A DNA stretch of 64,000 nucleotides from Lasiosphaeria ovina (lineage: Eukaryota > Ascomycota > Sordariomycetes > Sordariales > Lasiosphaeriaceae): the NCBI GenBank assembly GCA_033439765.1, contig JAULSN010000010.1:248001-312000 (forward strand), given 5' to 3'. Positions 43,729 through 54,135 of this stretch are shown in pieces. The notes beneath the pieces are model-generated. The model did no database searches, had not been told where the DNA came from, and saw only the letters and a program-made list of their open reading frames with translations. The translations under genes and the position numbers were made by a program. Numbering within the stretch: position 1 is the first letter of the stretch; each line of letters opens with the position of its first letter.

Positions 43729-44940
43729 TTAGCTCTTGGTCCACAAACCGGCGAAACCGCGCCATTGAGGGAAAGGTTCCTCCTGTGGGGAGTCCGTGTA
43801 GTCGGAGGCATAGTCGTCGTGTACATCGAAATAAAAATCCTCCCAGTCCAAAAACTCAAACTTGATGCCGCGCCCGGCCAGCGCCTTCTCCAGGAGCGTC
43901 AGGTCCATCGCGCTCCAGAAGGGCGTCGGGGAAAGCCACAAGTCCAGGCCGAAGAACTTGGAATTCGGCGCGTGCTTGACGATCGCGTCTCTGGTCTGCC
44001 GCGGTGTGAACCGCTTGTATGGCGGAACTTCTTTGCGAATGTGGTACCCGAGCTCCCTCAGCTGCGGGCACAAGCTAAGCAGCTGCTCGAACTCGCCGGC
44101 GTTGAGGTCGCTGTGCTCGAGGTGCAGTGCGCGGAGGTGATTGAGGCGTGTTTGTAGGGCCTGTATGACGATGAAATTCTTGACTGCGAGGCCCTCGAGG
44201 TTCGGCGCCGCGAGAAACAGCGGCTCCAGGTTGTGGAAGTCCCATGGGGCGTGTCGGACCGGCGGATCGACTCGCACGGCTTTGAGGCTTGGAAGAGACT
44301 GTGGCGGGTAGATGCTGAAGCTGTCCAGGTGGCTGTTCGCGGACGTGTGCAGCTGCTCGAGCCGGGGGCAGAGGCTGGCCATGAAGCCGACGGGGAGCAC
44401 GGTACTGAAGGCAGCGGTTTCGATGTATGACATCTGGGAGTAGTCGGCTGCGCTGCTCTCGTCCAAGTCGCGTTAGACGTACTCTTGGCTGACGAACGGC
44501 TGGGCTGGATCGTCGGCCCACTCCTTGGACGTGCGCGGGTCGCCTTGAGCTGCGGGAGGTAGGTCTGGTTGTAGTAGGCGATGACGCTTCGCGGGACGGA
44601 CGCCCCCGCCGATGGAGTCGCGCGAGTGAAGCCGCCCGTGTCCAGGCGCTTGACGTGCTCGCCCAGGTCGGGGCGGCTGACGAGGGTTAGCGCGAGCAGC
44701 CACCATTCCTTGGTGTCGGGGCCGTGGTAGAGGTGGCGTGTTGCGTGCACGGTTGAGGAATTTCGACACCAGGCAGAGGCTGGGGAGCGTATTAAGGGGG
44801 GGGGGGGGGTAGAGTTTCTCGGCACTCGGCACCCACTCTGTCATGGGGTCGCTCCCGACGAGCTTGTATATGCAGAACGGACAGAGGTAGCCGGTGATCT
44901 CATCGAGAACTTCGAGGGGGAGTGCCTCGAACAGAGCCAT
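43729..44940 (-). pseudogene. F-box/leucine-rich-type protein, inactivated
   Basis: From ATG 44940 the minus strand reads MALFEALPLEVLDEITGYL, a fungal F-box start. Around 44755 the frame shifts (SKFLN in one frame, TVHATRHLYHGPDTKEWW in the next). It shifts again near 44545, then reads DPRTSKEWADDPAQPF and meets TAA at 44473-44475. The same frame resumes DESSAADYSQMSY and continues with leucine-rich segments (LPSLKAVRVD, LEPLFLAAPNLEGLAV, LRALHLEHSDL) to a stop at 43729. Members recruit substrates to SCF ubiquitin ligases. Lesions seen are two frameshifts and one stop. A G14 run at 44796-44809 lies inside the gene and is a likely site of length errors, but the frame on both sides of it agrees. 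Confidence 0.75.
44796..44809 (+). repeat. 14-bp guanine homopolymer
   Basis: A run of 14 G on the plus strand (C on the coding strand, coding for prolines) in the F-box pseudogene. Length may be uncertain in the assembly. Confidence 0.9.
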
Positions 44941-45331
44941 GTTGACTGCGGTGGGGCAGGTCTGAAGGCAAGCAGGCGGTGAGCTGGAGGGGTGAGGATG
45001 TAGTTGAACTAGCGGTGGCAGATTTATGTCCAGCACTCGGATTGATATGCTCTTCCAAATCCGATAGCCTCTAATTCTTTTGGGAAAACAATTGCTAATC
45101 GGACAAGCTGTCTTGCTCCCCGACCCCTGGAGGGAATATAGGGCTAGGGTTTGCCTTCTCAGGGGTTGACTGGATGAAATGTGAAGCAATATCACCTTTG
45201 CACGTCGTCTTGGCAAAGAACAATTGCTGGATAGTGTCTATTCGAATTCGTGTACATAAGCAATGCTGGCTATAGACAAGAACCAATAGGTGTCAACGTC
45301 AAAGAAAGCCGCCGATCAACCAGACTCAAAG

Positions 45332-48010
45332 CTAGGACACAGCCACCGTCTGCTTGACCACATTCTTCCCAGTGAGCAACACAGAAGCACCCGCCGATGC
45401 GCCCCCAATCGGCGTGGCAGTGAGTGTTAGCTTCTCCTTAGGCCACAGCGTGACGTAGTTGTCGGACCACGTCAGCGGCACGACGTCGCGGCCGGCCTTG
45501 TCGACGAGGTTGAGGCTGACGAAGAAGGCGGGCACGGCCGATAGGTTCTCGAGCGTGACGGCGACTGGGCCGCCCTTGGCTTGCTGCTGCGCGGCTGTCG
45601 CCGTCACGTTCGCCGCCGCCAGCTTGTTAAGCGCCGTGTAGTCGCTGTACGTCGTCACGGGCGTCACGAACCAGTCCGAGTTGTCCCAGTCCAGCACGTC
45701 GGCCGTCTTGGCCAGCCAGTACACGTTGCGGCTGAGCACGGCGCCGCTCTTGGTGTCGGAGAGTACTAGCCGCAGGAACACGACGTCCTTGATGCCGCCG
45801 AGCGCCGACTTGAGCGACGCGATGTTCTTGCTGGCGTTGGGCGTTGTTGCTGCGGCTACGCTGCTGGTGTACGTCACCTTGCCCGTCGTGTCGATGACCT
45901 GGATGTCGACGGTCCGCGCCCCTGTCTTGCCGAGCGAGTGGTTGACCAGGTACACGGCCTGGCGCACGTAGTCGTAGGTGACGTGCTCCAGCCGGCTGCC
46001 CGTCTTGGCGCCAAAGTAGCCGCCGGCCGGGTGCATGTAGTAGTCCCAGATGTTCCAGTGCAGGCTGGGGTACGCGCCCGTCAGCATCCAGTAGATGACG
46101 CCCGTAGCCGGCCGCTTGGCGCTCCACAGCGACGAGTAGCCCTCGAACTGCGCGCGGTTGGCCTCGTAGTCGCTGATCTGCGCCTTCTGCACGTAGTCCT
46201 CGAGCGACGTCGGCGCGCCCCATCGTCTCCACAGCGCATTGTTGTAGATGGCGCGGTTGTGGAACGACGATGTGGCGGTCGACATGTGGAACAGGTTCTT
46301 GTTGGGGTTCTTCCACAGGTCGTCGAGGTCCGCCGCCGAGAGGAACTTCTTGAGGCTCGACAGGTCGGGGGTCCCAACGCCCGCGCTGAGCTCCGTGTTG
46401 AAGCCGTAGGCCGCGCCGAGCCGGCTGCCGTACGGCTCCGTGTCGTACCAGTAGTTGGGCGGCACCCAGTCGTACGGGCCTTCCATCTTCATGCCGGCCG
46501 GCCCGTACTTGGAGTCGTCGCCCCTGAACGACGCCGAGTCGATGACGGGCACCTGCCAGTCGCCGGCGCTGAACGCGTCGAGGTACATGGGCGCGGCCCG
46601 GTCGTCGGGGTAGTAGTCGCTGCCGATGAAGTACATGAGCAGGCTCGGGTGCGTCTGCATCATGGCCACCTCGTGGATCATGCTCGTGTTGGCGATGGCG
46701 TAGTCGGCGTCGTTCCAGACGGGTGTCGTGACTGCCAGGTCGTTGTTGTAGCTCCACGCCTCCCACTTGTCGCAGCACTCCCACCCGGGCATGATCATGA
46801 CGCCCATGCGGTCGGCGATGTCGTAGAGCTCCGGGTGCTCGTTCTTGCCTTCGAGCCGGATCGTGTTGAAGCCCAGGTCGAGGACATACTTCAGCTCCAA
46901 CTCCAGCCTGGCGCTGTCCCACCGGAGGAAGATGTCCGGGGCGTAGCCGCCTCCGATAACCTGGAAGGGCTGTCCGTTGACGATGAACATGGTGTCGTTG
47001 TTTTTGTACTGCGACGTGACGGTGCGGAACCCGAACTGACTCCCCGCAGAGTCCGACACGTCCCCGTCGGCGGTGGAAACCGTCACGTTGGCCAGGTAGA
47101 GCGGCTGGTCGCCCCACTGCTTGGGCCACCAGATGGCGGGCTTCTTGATGGCGGTGCCGAGGACAATATCGACTGTCGACAGCGCCGGGATGGTCACCTT
47201 CTTGCTGAATGCGACCGAGTCGCCCCCGGAGGCGGGCGTGATGTAGCCAGTGGCCGTGACGGTGACGGCCGTCTTCTCCAGATTCTGCGCCTTGGACTTG
47301 AGAGTCACATTTGCCGGCTGGGCGCCGAGCGACGAGTCGAGCTGGGTGACTACGCGGAGCGGCCCCAGGGCCACGGAGCCGGTCTGCTTGACCTCGACGT
47401 CGCGCCACACGCCTGTGCCGTTGTCGTTGGGCCAGTAGTTCCAGTCGACCCAGCCAATGGCGAAGTCGTAGTAGTAGCTCGTCGGGTAGGCGCGAATGAC
47501 GATGGCGTTCTTCTTGTCAGCCAAGCTGGTGATGTCGTACGTGTGGCCCCCGTAGGCGCCGGCCTGGACGCTCTTGTCGGCGACCTGCTTCCCGTTGAGG
47601 AAGATGTCGGCGCGCGAGGTGATGCCGTGAGTCGTGAGGAAGTAGTGCTTGCCCGGGGCGGGATTGTCGAGGGCAAACTCGTTGCGGTAGAGCCACGGCA
47701 CCAGGAACTGGTTGGAGTCGACCTTGCTGAGGTTGTCTGAGAAGAAGAGCTGCGTGTCGTCGTAGACGCCGCTCTGCACGAGGCAGCCCATTAGCGTGCA
47801 CTTCGACGCGGCGACATGGTGCCACGACGAGGTGTCGACGCCCGTCTTGGACAGGGCGGCGAGGTCGCCGCCCGCCTTTGCACTCGACTGCAAATCCCAC
47901 GACGGGATCGCCGCGCTCTGGCCCGCGGCAGAGACAAGCCGTTTGGCGGCCTCCGCCGCTTGGAGGCCCGCGGCGGCCAGGCAAAGGGCAAACGCCGTTT
48001 TCGGCTGCAT
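45332..48010 (-). CDS. GH2 exo-beta-D-glucosaminidase, secreted
   Basis: From the Met at 48010 (MQPKTAFALCLAAAGL, signal peptide) the protein has 892 residues; a Met ten codons further upstream is less likely. Jelly-roll N-terminal domain: LFFSDNLSKV, YDFAIGWVDWNYWPND. Immunoglobulin-like domains follow, and then the TIM-barrel part with NTIRLEGKNEHPELYD and MIMPGWECCDKW. The block FIGSDYYPDD has Ser-Asp where most GH2 enzymes have Asn-Glu, the signature of exo-glucosaminidases such as fungal Gls93 and bacterial CsxA. GFNTELSAG is a good candidate for the nucleophile Glu. These enzymes release glucosamine from the non-reducing end of chitosan, so the role is extracellular chitosan breakdown or cell-wall turnover. 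No introns, no lesions. Confidence 0.92.
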   Translation of the reverse strand: MQPKTAFALCLAAAGLQAAEAAKRLVSAAGQSAAIPSWDLQSSAKAGGDLAALSKTGVDTSSWHHVAASKCTLMGCLVQSGVYDDTQLFFSDNLSKVDSNQFLVPWLYRNEFALDNPAPGKHYFLTTHGITSRADIFLNGKQVADKSVQAGAYGGHTYDITSLADKKNAIVIRAYPTSYYYDFAIGWVDWNYWPNDNGTGVWRDVEVKQTGSVALGPLRVVTQLDSSLGAQPANVTLKSKAQNLEKTAVTVTATGYITPASGGDSVAFSKKVTIPALSTVDIVLGTAIKKPAIWWPKQWGDQPLYLANVTVSTADGDVSDSAGSQFGFRTVTSQYKNNDTMFIVNGQPFQVIGGGYAPDIFLRWDSARLELELKYVLDLGFNTIRLEGKNEHPELYDIADRMGVMIMPGWECCDKWEAWSYNNDLAVTTPVWNDADYAIANTSMIHEVAMMQTHPSLLMYFIGSDYYPDDRAAPMYLDAFSAGDWQVPVIDSASFRGDDSKYGPAGMKMEGPYDWVPPNYWYDTEPYGSRLGAAYGFNTELSAGVGTPDLSSLKKFLSAADLDDLWKNPNKNLFHMSTATSSFHNRAIYNNALWRRWGAPTSLEDYVQKAQISDYEANRAQFEGYSSLWSAKRPATGVIYWMLTGAYPSLHWNIWDYYMHPAGGYFGAKTGSRLEHVTYDYVRQAVYLVNHSLGKTGARTVDIQVIDTTGKVTYTSSVAAATTPNASKNIASLKSALGGIKDVVFLRLVLSDTKSGAVLSRNVYWLAKTADVLDWDNSDWFVTPVTTYSDYTALNKLAAANVTATAAQQQAKGGPVAVTLENLSAVPAFFVSLNLVDKAGRDVVPLTWSDNYVTLWPKEKLTLTATPIGGASAGASVLLTGKNVVKQTVAVS

Positions 48011-50899
48011 GTTCAGTGTCAGGGGCGGGTTAGCCTTCACGAAGGTTCACGGACTGCGTCCTGTGTCGTGAATCTAGCCCGGCATGTGCATGTGGGGAGA
48101 CGGGCGCCATAGATGCCATTTTATTCTCCAGCGTCGAGCCTAATTCTCGCCATCCAGTCGCATGGCTGGCAACTTGGACGTTTACTGGCCGTGGCTCCAG
48201 AGTCCAGCCTGTCCTGTTCCCCGCAACCGAATTCAACGTTACATATTAACCCGGCAGGCTACATACAGTGCGCCTCCACATATTCGGCCTGGGCTGCGCT
48301 GCAATTGACCATCTGCCACTGTATTCAGCCTCCGACCTTCCTAGACGGGGTCTGCCAACCAGCATCCCACTATCAGACGCCACCCAGACGCGACGCTCCA
48401 AAGGTGCGCGGATAAATAAAGCTCTGCTCTTGCACCCGCTCCCTCAGAGCCCTTGGCTGCCCCGGCATTCGGGTAGCCTCAATAACGGCTTGCAGCACAT
48501 AATATGCACTGGGGTGGCACCTGAGGTTCGGCAATTTACTTGGTAATCGCCAAGAAAAGGAGCTGCCTTGTTGAGGCCTGTCTCGTTCATTTCTCTTTTT
48601 TTGATGTGTGTTTGATCTGAAGTTTTCACTTCTTTGTTCCTTGGCTCCTCGGCCAAAACTTTGCACTTGCAATCCATGGCGCACATAATCTTTCCACGAG
48701 GAATCAATGCAACTTGCAAACGGCCATGCAGCATGGCGCCGGCCCTACATTATCTGTGCAGCAGCCAGAAGCTTAATCTGAGGTCACATTCGCCAGATTG
48801 GGATTGGGCTGCCACCTCCCCAGCCAGGCAAGCGCGCGCGGATAGGGCAATGAGACGCCATTTGGGACCATGCCTTGACCAAAACAGCTGCCTTGTTGGC
48901 AGGGGCCCAGTGACATGCCACGAAATGAAACCAACACCCTCACGTCTCTCGTATTGGCAACGTCACAGTACGTTCACCTGTCGGTCCTCCGGTGCCCTGT
49001 AATTCCCTGCGCGTTGGGCCGTTTCCAATGCCCTCCACGTTGTCTCGCCTCGCTCGTGACCCGGTCTTTGGTGCCGACGGTGCCGTTGGCGTGGGGTGGC
49101 AATGCTTGTGGTGTAGATGGATTCTCGGCTGCTCGCAGTTTGGTGACGATGGACTTAGGACAGTTGCAGGCAAGAGAGTGGGTGGCCAATCACTAAAGCC
49201 TCCAAAACCTGTACTTCTGCTATCGCCAAATTGCCAAATTGCTACCTTGTCCCTTGGTGGGATTTGTGAATCAGCATGTTTACAGTAAAGATCAGAAGAG
49301 GTTCATAGCGTCCTTGTAGTTACAATGCGACGGCGAGTATGTGTAACTGCGGTACTTCCAACTGGATCACCATTCTCGCGAGTAGTCTAATCTGAAGACG
49401 GCGGGCTTGCAGAACCTATCTCCCGGAAAAGAGCGATTGCTTTGCTATGCCTCAGAATGACTTGGCCTGGCTCGAAAAATGGTGGTCCCCTGCCTGACCA
49501 TAGAAGTGACGCGATGAAGTTTGCACCAAGCGATACGAGCAGGACCATACTTTACTATTAGATGAGACGAACCTAGACGACTAACCCCCGGTTTCCTCCA
49601 CGTGACTGCTCGCCGCTTTTACTCAGGCTTGCTCAGGCTCTACTCACCTTTCCTCACCCTAGCCATCATTCTGGGCAAGGGCCGTACAGCAGCAGGTAGA
49701 GTTACTTCAACTCTAGCCGATGGGACCCAAAATCGGTCCTCCTAATATGGCCGAAAATGAGTCCCTATCCGGACTCGATAAGAAGATACACAGCACCGCC
49801 TCGTCTATAGACGCGTCGTCTTCGCTCCCTAGCTCCCTCTAGTCGCTACAGACTTGGGCAGGCCATCTCCCCCTCTCGCTCTCCTCCTTATTCCCTCCGG
49901 TCGCTATAGATATAAAGCATGCCATCTCCCTCCTAGCTCTCCTCGTTCCCTGCGATTGCTATCTAAGCACCACCACTCCCACGGGTCCGAAGTCTGCCGT
50001 CATGTTCATGCACTAGCTGGCATATCCAAGACGCATAGCCCCTGTCCTTCAGCTGAGGAGTGAGACCCCGCGCCTGCAGTAGGCAAATTGGCTGGAACGG
50101 ACCGCGTTCTACCTTGCCGTCATGCCATGCCAGGATACCAGGTGATCGTCTGCCTCATCAAGCCAATACCGAGTCGCATGGGCTCCTCGACAAAGAATTG
50201 CCGTGCAGGGATGCGCGCTCAGCCAACTTCCTTACGTGGCTACTGTCTGCCTGGTAAGCTAATACCAACTTCGCATGGTCTTCTTGGCGAGGGACCGCCG
50301 TGAAGGGGGGCACGCCCAACCAACCTCCTTACGTGGCCACTGCCTGCCGACGAGGATCCTTCTCATATCTGCAAGCCTTGAACATCAGTCACACTGGCCA
50401 GAGCGCATCAGCAAGGCAAACCAGCCCTTCCAAGTGACCCTTTGCCACTCCTAGGCAGAACACTACCCATCTCCCATCCCAGCTATCACTCCAGCCAGTC
50501 CGCTGGGTGACGTCCACTGGCGTCAGACCGGTATTCTCCTGTTCCGTCGCTCCCTGCCACTCTCCTGTCTGCCGACGTTGACACGCGAGGGTGTCGAGCA
50601 CAGTGATCAGTAGTTATGCGTTTGCCAGACCCAGATGAGGCGTCTGCGGTTGTAGTCAGCATCATTCGAATCGAAGCATTAAGGCCAGAAAACTCAAAAA
50701 GCTTTTTCATACGTATAGTTACAATAAATGATCACAACAAACCTATCACAAGATGGCGGCTTTGGGCAGTTGATGTAGGAGTGCGCAAGGTTCCCAAAAC
50801 TTGGCCCCTTTTTTGGGTTGGGGCAACTTTAGACGAGGTGCCTACATCAAGGCTCACCGAGCTCAGCCTAGCTCAGGGCAGCTCAGGATAAAGCAGCGG
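48011..50899. other. 2.9-kb gene-free region
   Basis: Upstream of the GH2 gene. Short ORFs on both strands overlap and none is recognised. The part 49600-50900 is rich in local repeats (TCTCCCTCTAGCTC-like blocks near 49860-49940, CTCAGG-type words near 49620 and 50860), suggesting an old inserted element. Confidence 0.5.
50148..50341 (+). repeat. 97-bp imperfect tandem duplication
   Basis: Copies at 50148-50244 and 50245-50341 share the framework GTCTGCCT, GCATGG, TCCTTACGTGGC and ACT, with scattered substitutions. Confidence 0.65.
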
Positions 50900-53000
50900 C
50901 AGCTCAGGAATTCTGCCGACAATGGAAATGGAGGCCGTCTAGATTCGTCTCAGATAATAAGCTATTAGAGCCACTATCAACTCTGGAAGATGAAGAGCCA
51001 TTGCGCGAGAGCCGCCAAGTATGTAGTTACTGCGGCGGGACAGGCGAACAAATTGGGTTATTTTTCGCCCCGATGAGAGCCATCCCTCGTGCGCTGAGCG
51101 GGTGGCTCGAAGAATCCTTCTCTGGCGAATTTTAATCCGTTTTTTATAGCGGGAAACCCAAAAATTTAGCTAGGTTAACGTTAGTAGATTAGATAGTATG
51201 GCGCATATACGTTTGGGGGATGAACCAGCAGTGAATATCTAGCCGTTAATTTAGTTATTATAATATTTGGCCACTTGCCTACTTCTCTTTCTTTTTTCTT
51301 CAACCTCAGAGTCAAACTTAATAGCTTTTCAATCCCTAAGGGAACTTCGGGCAGCGGATTCTCCAGTCTCCGTTGCCAGCAACCTGATAATGTTTAACAG
51401 CTTCTGGAAGTATGAAGGGTGGGCCTTCCTCTAGGGCTTTTTTTTAACTATGAGTTTCTATATAATGTACTTAGTCTGGGCACCCGGCGTACCTCTTCCA
51501 GGGTAGTCGAGGTTCCTAAAGATCCAGCGTTTAGTTGAGGCGAGCTTCCATTCCTAGTAGAGATTTTTATAAAGAATAGGATAGAAGGAGAAAAGACCGA
51601 GAAGGAGAGGTAGATTTAAATGTCCCTACCTTTTAGCCAGCTATAGTCTAACTGAATTGTTGTTTTACAGCCATGTAAATTAACTCCAGGAAGTTAGCGA
51701 GTCCAACTATTTAATGTCTTCTGGAAATACGAGTTTGTACTCGCTATTATTCACCTGCTTTTTCTAATGCTTTCCCCTCTAGTCTAGAGACACCATCAAT
51801 GCTAGCATAGACTGACAACGTATGAGAGATATTACGTAAAAAAAACCATAGCGTCTCGTAAATACGCTACCTCAGGTGTACCTAGAGAGGATTAGGTACC
51901 CAACATGATCCCTGCTTCAGTACGAGTACAGGAACCCCGTCGCAGTGACTAGCGTGGAATTTCGCATCTCGCTTTTCGAGTGTGCGTTTCTTCCTCGGTA
52001 GGTATCTGGGTACCATTTCCTAGTCCGACCTTTCATTAGCAACATTCAGTCTAATGTTTAATTTTCAAGACGAGAATGTCTCTTCGGATTATTGAAACGT
52101 CTATTTAGACTATATAGTACGGAGTCTCGGGCTAAAGAAAAGGGTCACCCTCTTAAGTACAAGGCAAGTACAAGGCCTAGAACGCCACGTCCTAAACGAG
52201 GTTGGATTGGACTCGCTAGCTACCTGGTTAAAAAGCTAATTTTTCAAGGGATAAAAAGATAACTATCTTTAGCACTATTAATTATAAGGGATTTAACAAA
52301 GCATGAACGGATCTGTAAGTGAAGGGCGGCCCCTAGTAAACGAACTAGCACTATAACTATAATTCCGAATCCTAGCCACTAAGGGGAGTGACCCTTCCTT
52401 TTTGGCCCGAGCCTCCGTATATAGCGGTCCCCGCTAAGCTGCTACCTAAACCCCTCTCTTCCCTATTATAGAAAAGGACATTATTAGGTAGCCCGTTTAT
52501 ATCTAGTAATAGATAAGCTTAACTACGCCCGGCAGTCGTATTGCCTAGGGGTTATTAGTACCCGGGTATTATCTCGTTTGGTAGGTACGGAGTATAGAGT
52601 ACCTAGGCTTTATCTAATACTTAGACTTCCAAGCCCATTACCTATCCAAGTAGAGGAGGAATTATTAGGGCTTCGGGTGGTGCTGTAACGACCCGTTAGC
52701 CTGCTATTATATATTGCTTCGTCGTAGAAAAAGTCGAGTTTTACTAGGCAGGTCCTAGGTACAACCTAGCCTACAGTCTGAAAGTGTGGTGGGGGTTATA
52801 GCAGCTGTTGCCCAGAGTGCCAGGCAACAAGTACCTGTTTTGCGCCTGCAGGCGTAACGGCACGCAGTTACAGAAAGGACGTTTTTGATAATCTGTCCGA
52901 ACAGATATCCTCTTCCAGGACTACATATGTGCACGGACTTCTCAGGTCTTTCCTTTTCTCTACGTAGGTAAGTAGGTGAGGTCCCTTTCGCCGTTCGTTT
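50900..53000. other. 2.1-kb AT-rich, RIP-like stretch
   Basis: No ORF of useful length. The sequence is TA-rich with very frequent TAG/CTA and TTA words compared with its GC-rich surroundings, as expected for RIP-mutated transposon sequence. I could not recognise protein fragments of a specific element. Confidence 0.6.
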
Positions 53001-53003
53001 TTA

Positions 53004-53045
53004 CCCTTGAATTTCCACCCTTGAATTTCCACCCTCGAATTTTCA
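53004..53045 (+). repeat. 14-bp unit repeated three times
   Basis: CCCTTGAATTTCCA at 53004 and 53018, with a third copy (CCCTCGAATTTTCA) at 53032. It lies in the likely promoter or 5' leader of the gene at 53191. Confidence 0.8.
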
Positions 53046-53108
53046 CTTCCAAATTAGGGCACGAACACCATTTCCCGAGCATTTGTGCAGAACAATTCTC
53101 GATATCAG

Positions 53109-53180
53109 GTAAGCACTCTAGCTCTCATAGCCAAGTCTATTCTCATTCTGAAGATTCATGCTAACGCATTTATATTTTAG
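53109..53180 (+). other. 5' UTR intron of the unknown gene
   Basis: GTAAGC donor, GCTAAC branch site and TTTTAG acceptor. Placed ten bases upstream of the ATG at 53191, so it supports that start and suggests active transcription. Confidence 0.6.
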
Positions 53181-53190
53181 CAGCGTCAAG

Positions 53191-54135
53191 ATGACCAACC
53201 AGCCTGGATCTTCTGCCCGGCCCGGTAGGGAGCCCTACCGTGGCCCCACGTCGTTTCTTCACGCCGAGAAAGGCGAGATGCGTCGCACGAATTGGGAGTT
53301 CTGGCCCAAAGCCAGCAAGACAGATGCAGAGGCAGAAAAGGCTGTCGAGAAGGACGGAGTGAGGGCTGGTGACAAGTCGGGCGCAGCGTGCGCCATCATT
53401 GTGCTTCGGCACTTGCTTTCTCTGCTGGATCCCGAGGACCGGAAAGAGGTCATGAGCGCCGAGAACCTGGCCAACAGCGGTGTTTTGTCTGGGGCGCTGT
53501 GGTTTCGTCCGGAGCGATCTGTCGCCGAGGTTGAGAGACGGTGCTCGCCGGGCTGCTCGTTTGAGCAGCTGATGGAAGGCAAGCAGATGCTGGACACGAT
53601 CTGGGCCGACCCACGGTTCGCGCTGTCCCTACCACTTTTCCGGGATTCTGATATCAATCTATCGAGGCTGCTGGAGATATATCTGGGTGCTAGGGCTGAT
53701 CGAGGTCTCCTGCGCTGGGACGGCAAGGAGGGATCACTCTCGGCATGGATGGGCAGCCGCTTCGCCGAGAACTACACACCCGACTCAGCCACACTCAAGA
53801 CGATACCCGGCCGCCCTTGGGTTGTGCGAATGCGGCTGTCCAACACCAGTAAGCTGCGCTTGTATCAAGATCTGGCCCGCTTCAAGGTGCCGAGATACCA
53901 GGTCGCCGAGGAGGCTGTGGAGGGAAACCCACAGTATATAAAGCGGGGCTACGACTACTACAGCTGCGTCGCTGTCGTCAAGCTTCGTGACCGAGACACG
54001 GCGTCCGACACCCTGCGGCTGTACTCGGAAAAGGGCACTCGCTTGGCCTTCAAGTTTACCTTCCCTTGGTCCGAAGAGTGGCTCGTCGAAGACGGTGGCG
54101 AGTACATGCTTTACTTTGCCCGGTCCAGCACCTAA
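53191..54135 (+). CDS. Protein of unknown function, 314 residues
   Basis: Start chosen at ATG 53191, just after a plausible 5' UTR intron; an in-frame ATG at 53158 falls inside that intron. No family is recognised. The N-terminus is polar and Pro/Arg-rich; residues about 40-60 are Ala/Glu/Lys-rich (DAEAEKAVEKD). A helical middle follows (CAIIVLRHLLSLLDPEDRKEVM). The C-terminal half is strand-rich with aromatic residues (YDYYSCVAVVKLRD, FKFTFPWSEEWLVED). There is no signal peptide or transmembrane segment. Codon use is GC-rich like neighbouring intact genes, and the frame is clean, so it looks like a real gene at the edge of a RIP-degraded stretch. Homology searching is the obvious next step. 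Confidence 0.7.
   Translation: MTNQPGSSARPGREPYRGPTSFLHAEKGEMRRTNWEFWPKASKTDAEAEKAVEKDGVRAGDKSGAACAIIVLRHLLSLLDPEDRKEVMSAENLANSGVLSGALWFRPERSVAEVERRCSPGCSFEQLMEGKQMLDTIWADPRFALSLPLFRDSDINLSRLLEIYLGARADRGLLRWDGKEGSLSAWMGSRFAENYTPDSATLKTIPGRPWVVRMRLSNTSKLRLYQDLARFKVPRYQVAEEAVEGNPQYIKRGYDYYSCVAVVKLRDRDTASDTLRLYSEKGTRLAFKFTFPWSEEWLVEDGGEYMLYFARSST

Noticed and set aside
44755..44809. F-box frameshift as a sequencing artefact of the G14 run.
   Set aside because: The frame is the same before and after the run; the first break is about 40 bp further downstream in the gene, and an independent second frameshift and TAA exist.
45627..47408. Very long open frames antisense to the GH2 gene (about 590-600 codons on each strand in other frames).
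   Set aside because: Products of high GC3 codon bias; composition is Arg/Pro/Ala-rich with no domain, whereas the real frame has full GH2 signatures.
52684..52872. Possible solo LTR (starts TGTAACGACC, ends GTTACA; 189 bp).
   Set aside because: Only six bases of terminal inversion, and the flanks show no target-site duplication.
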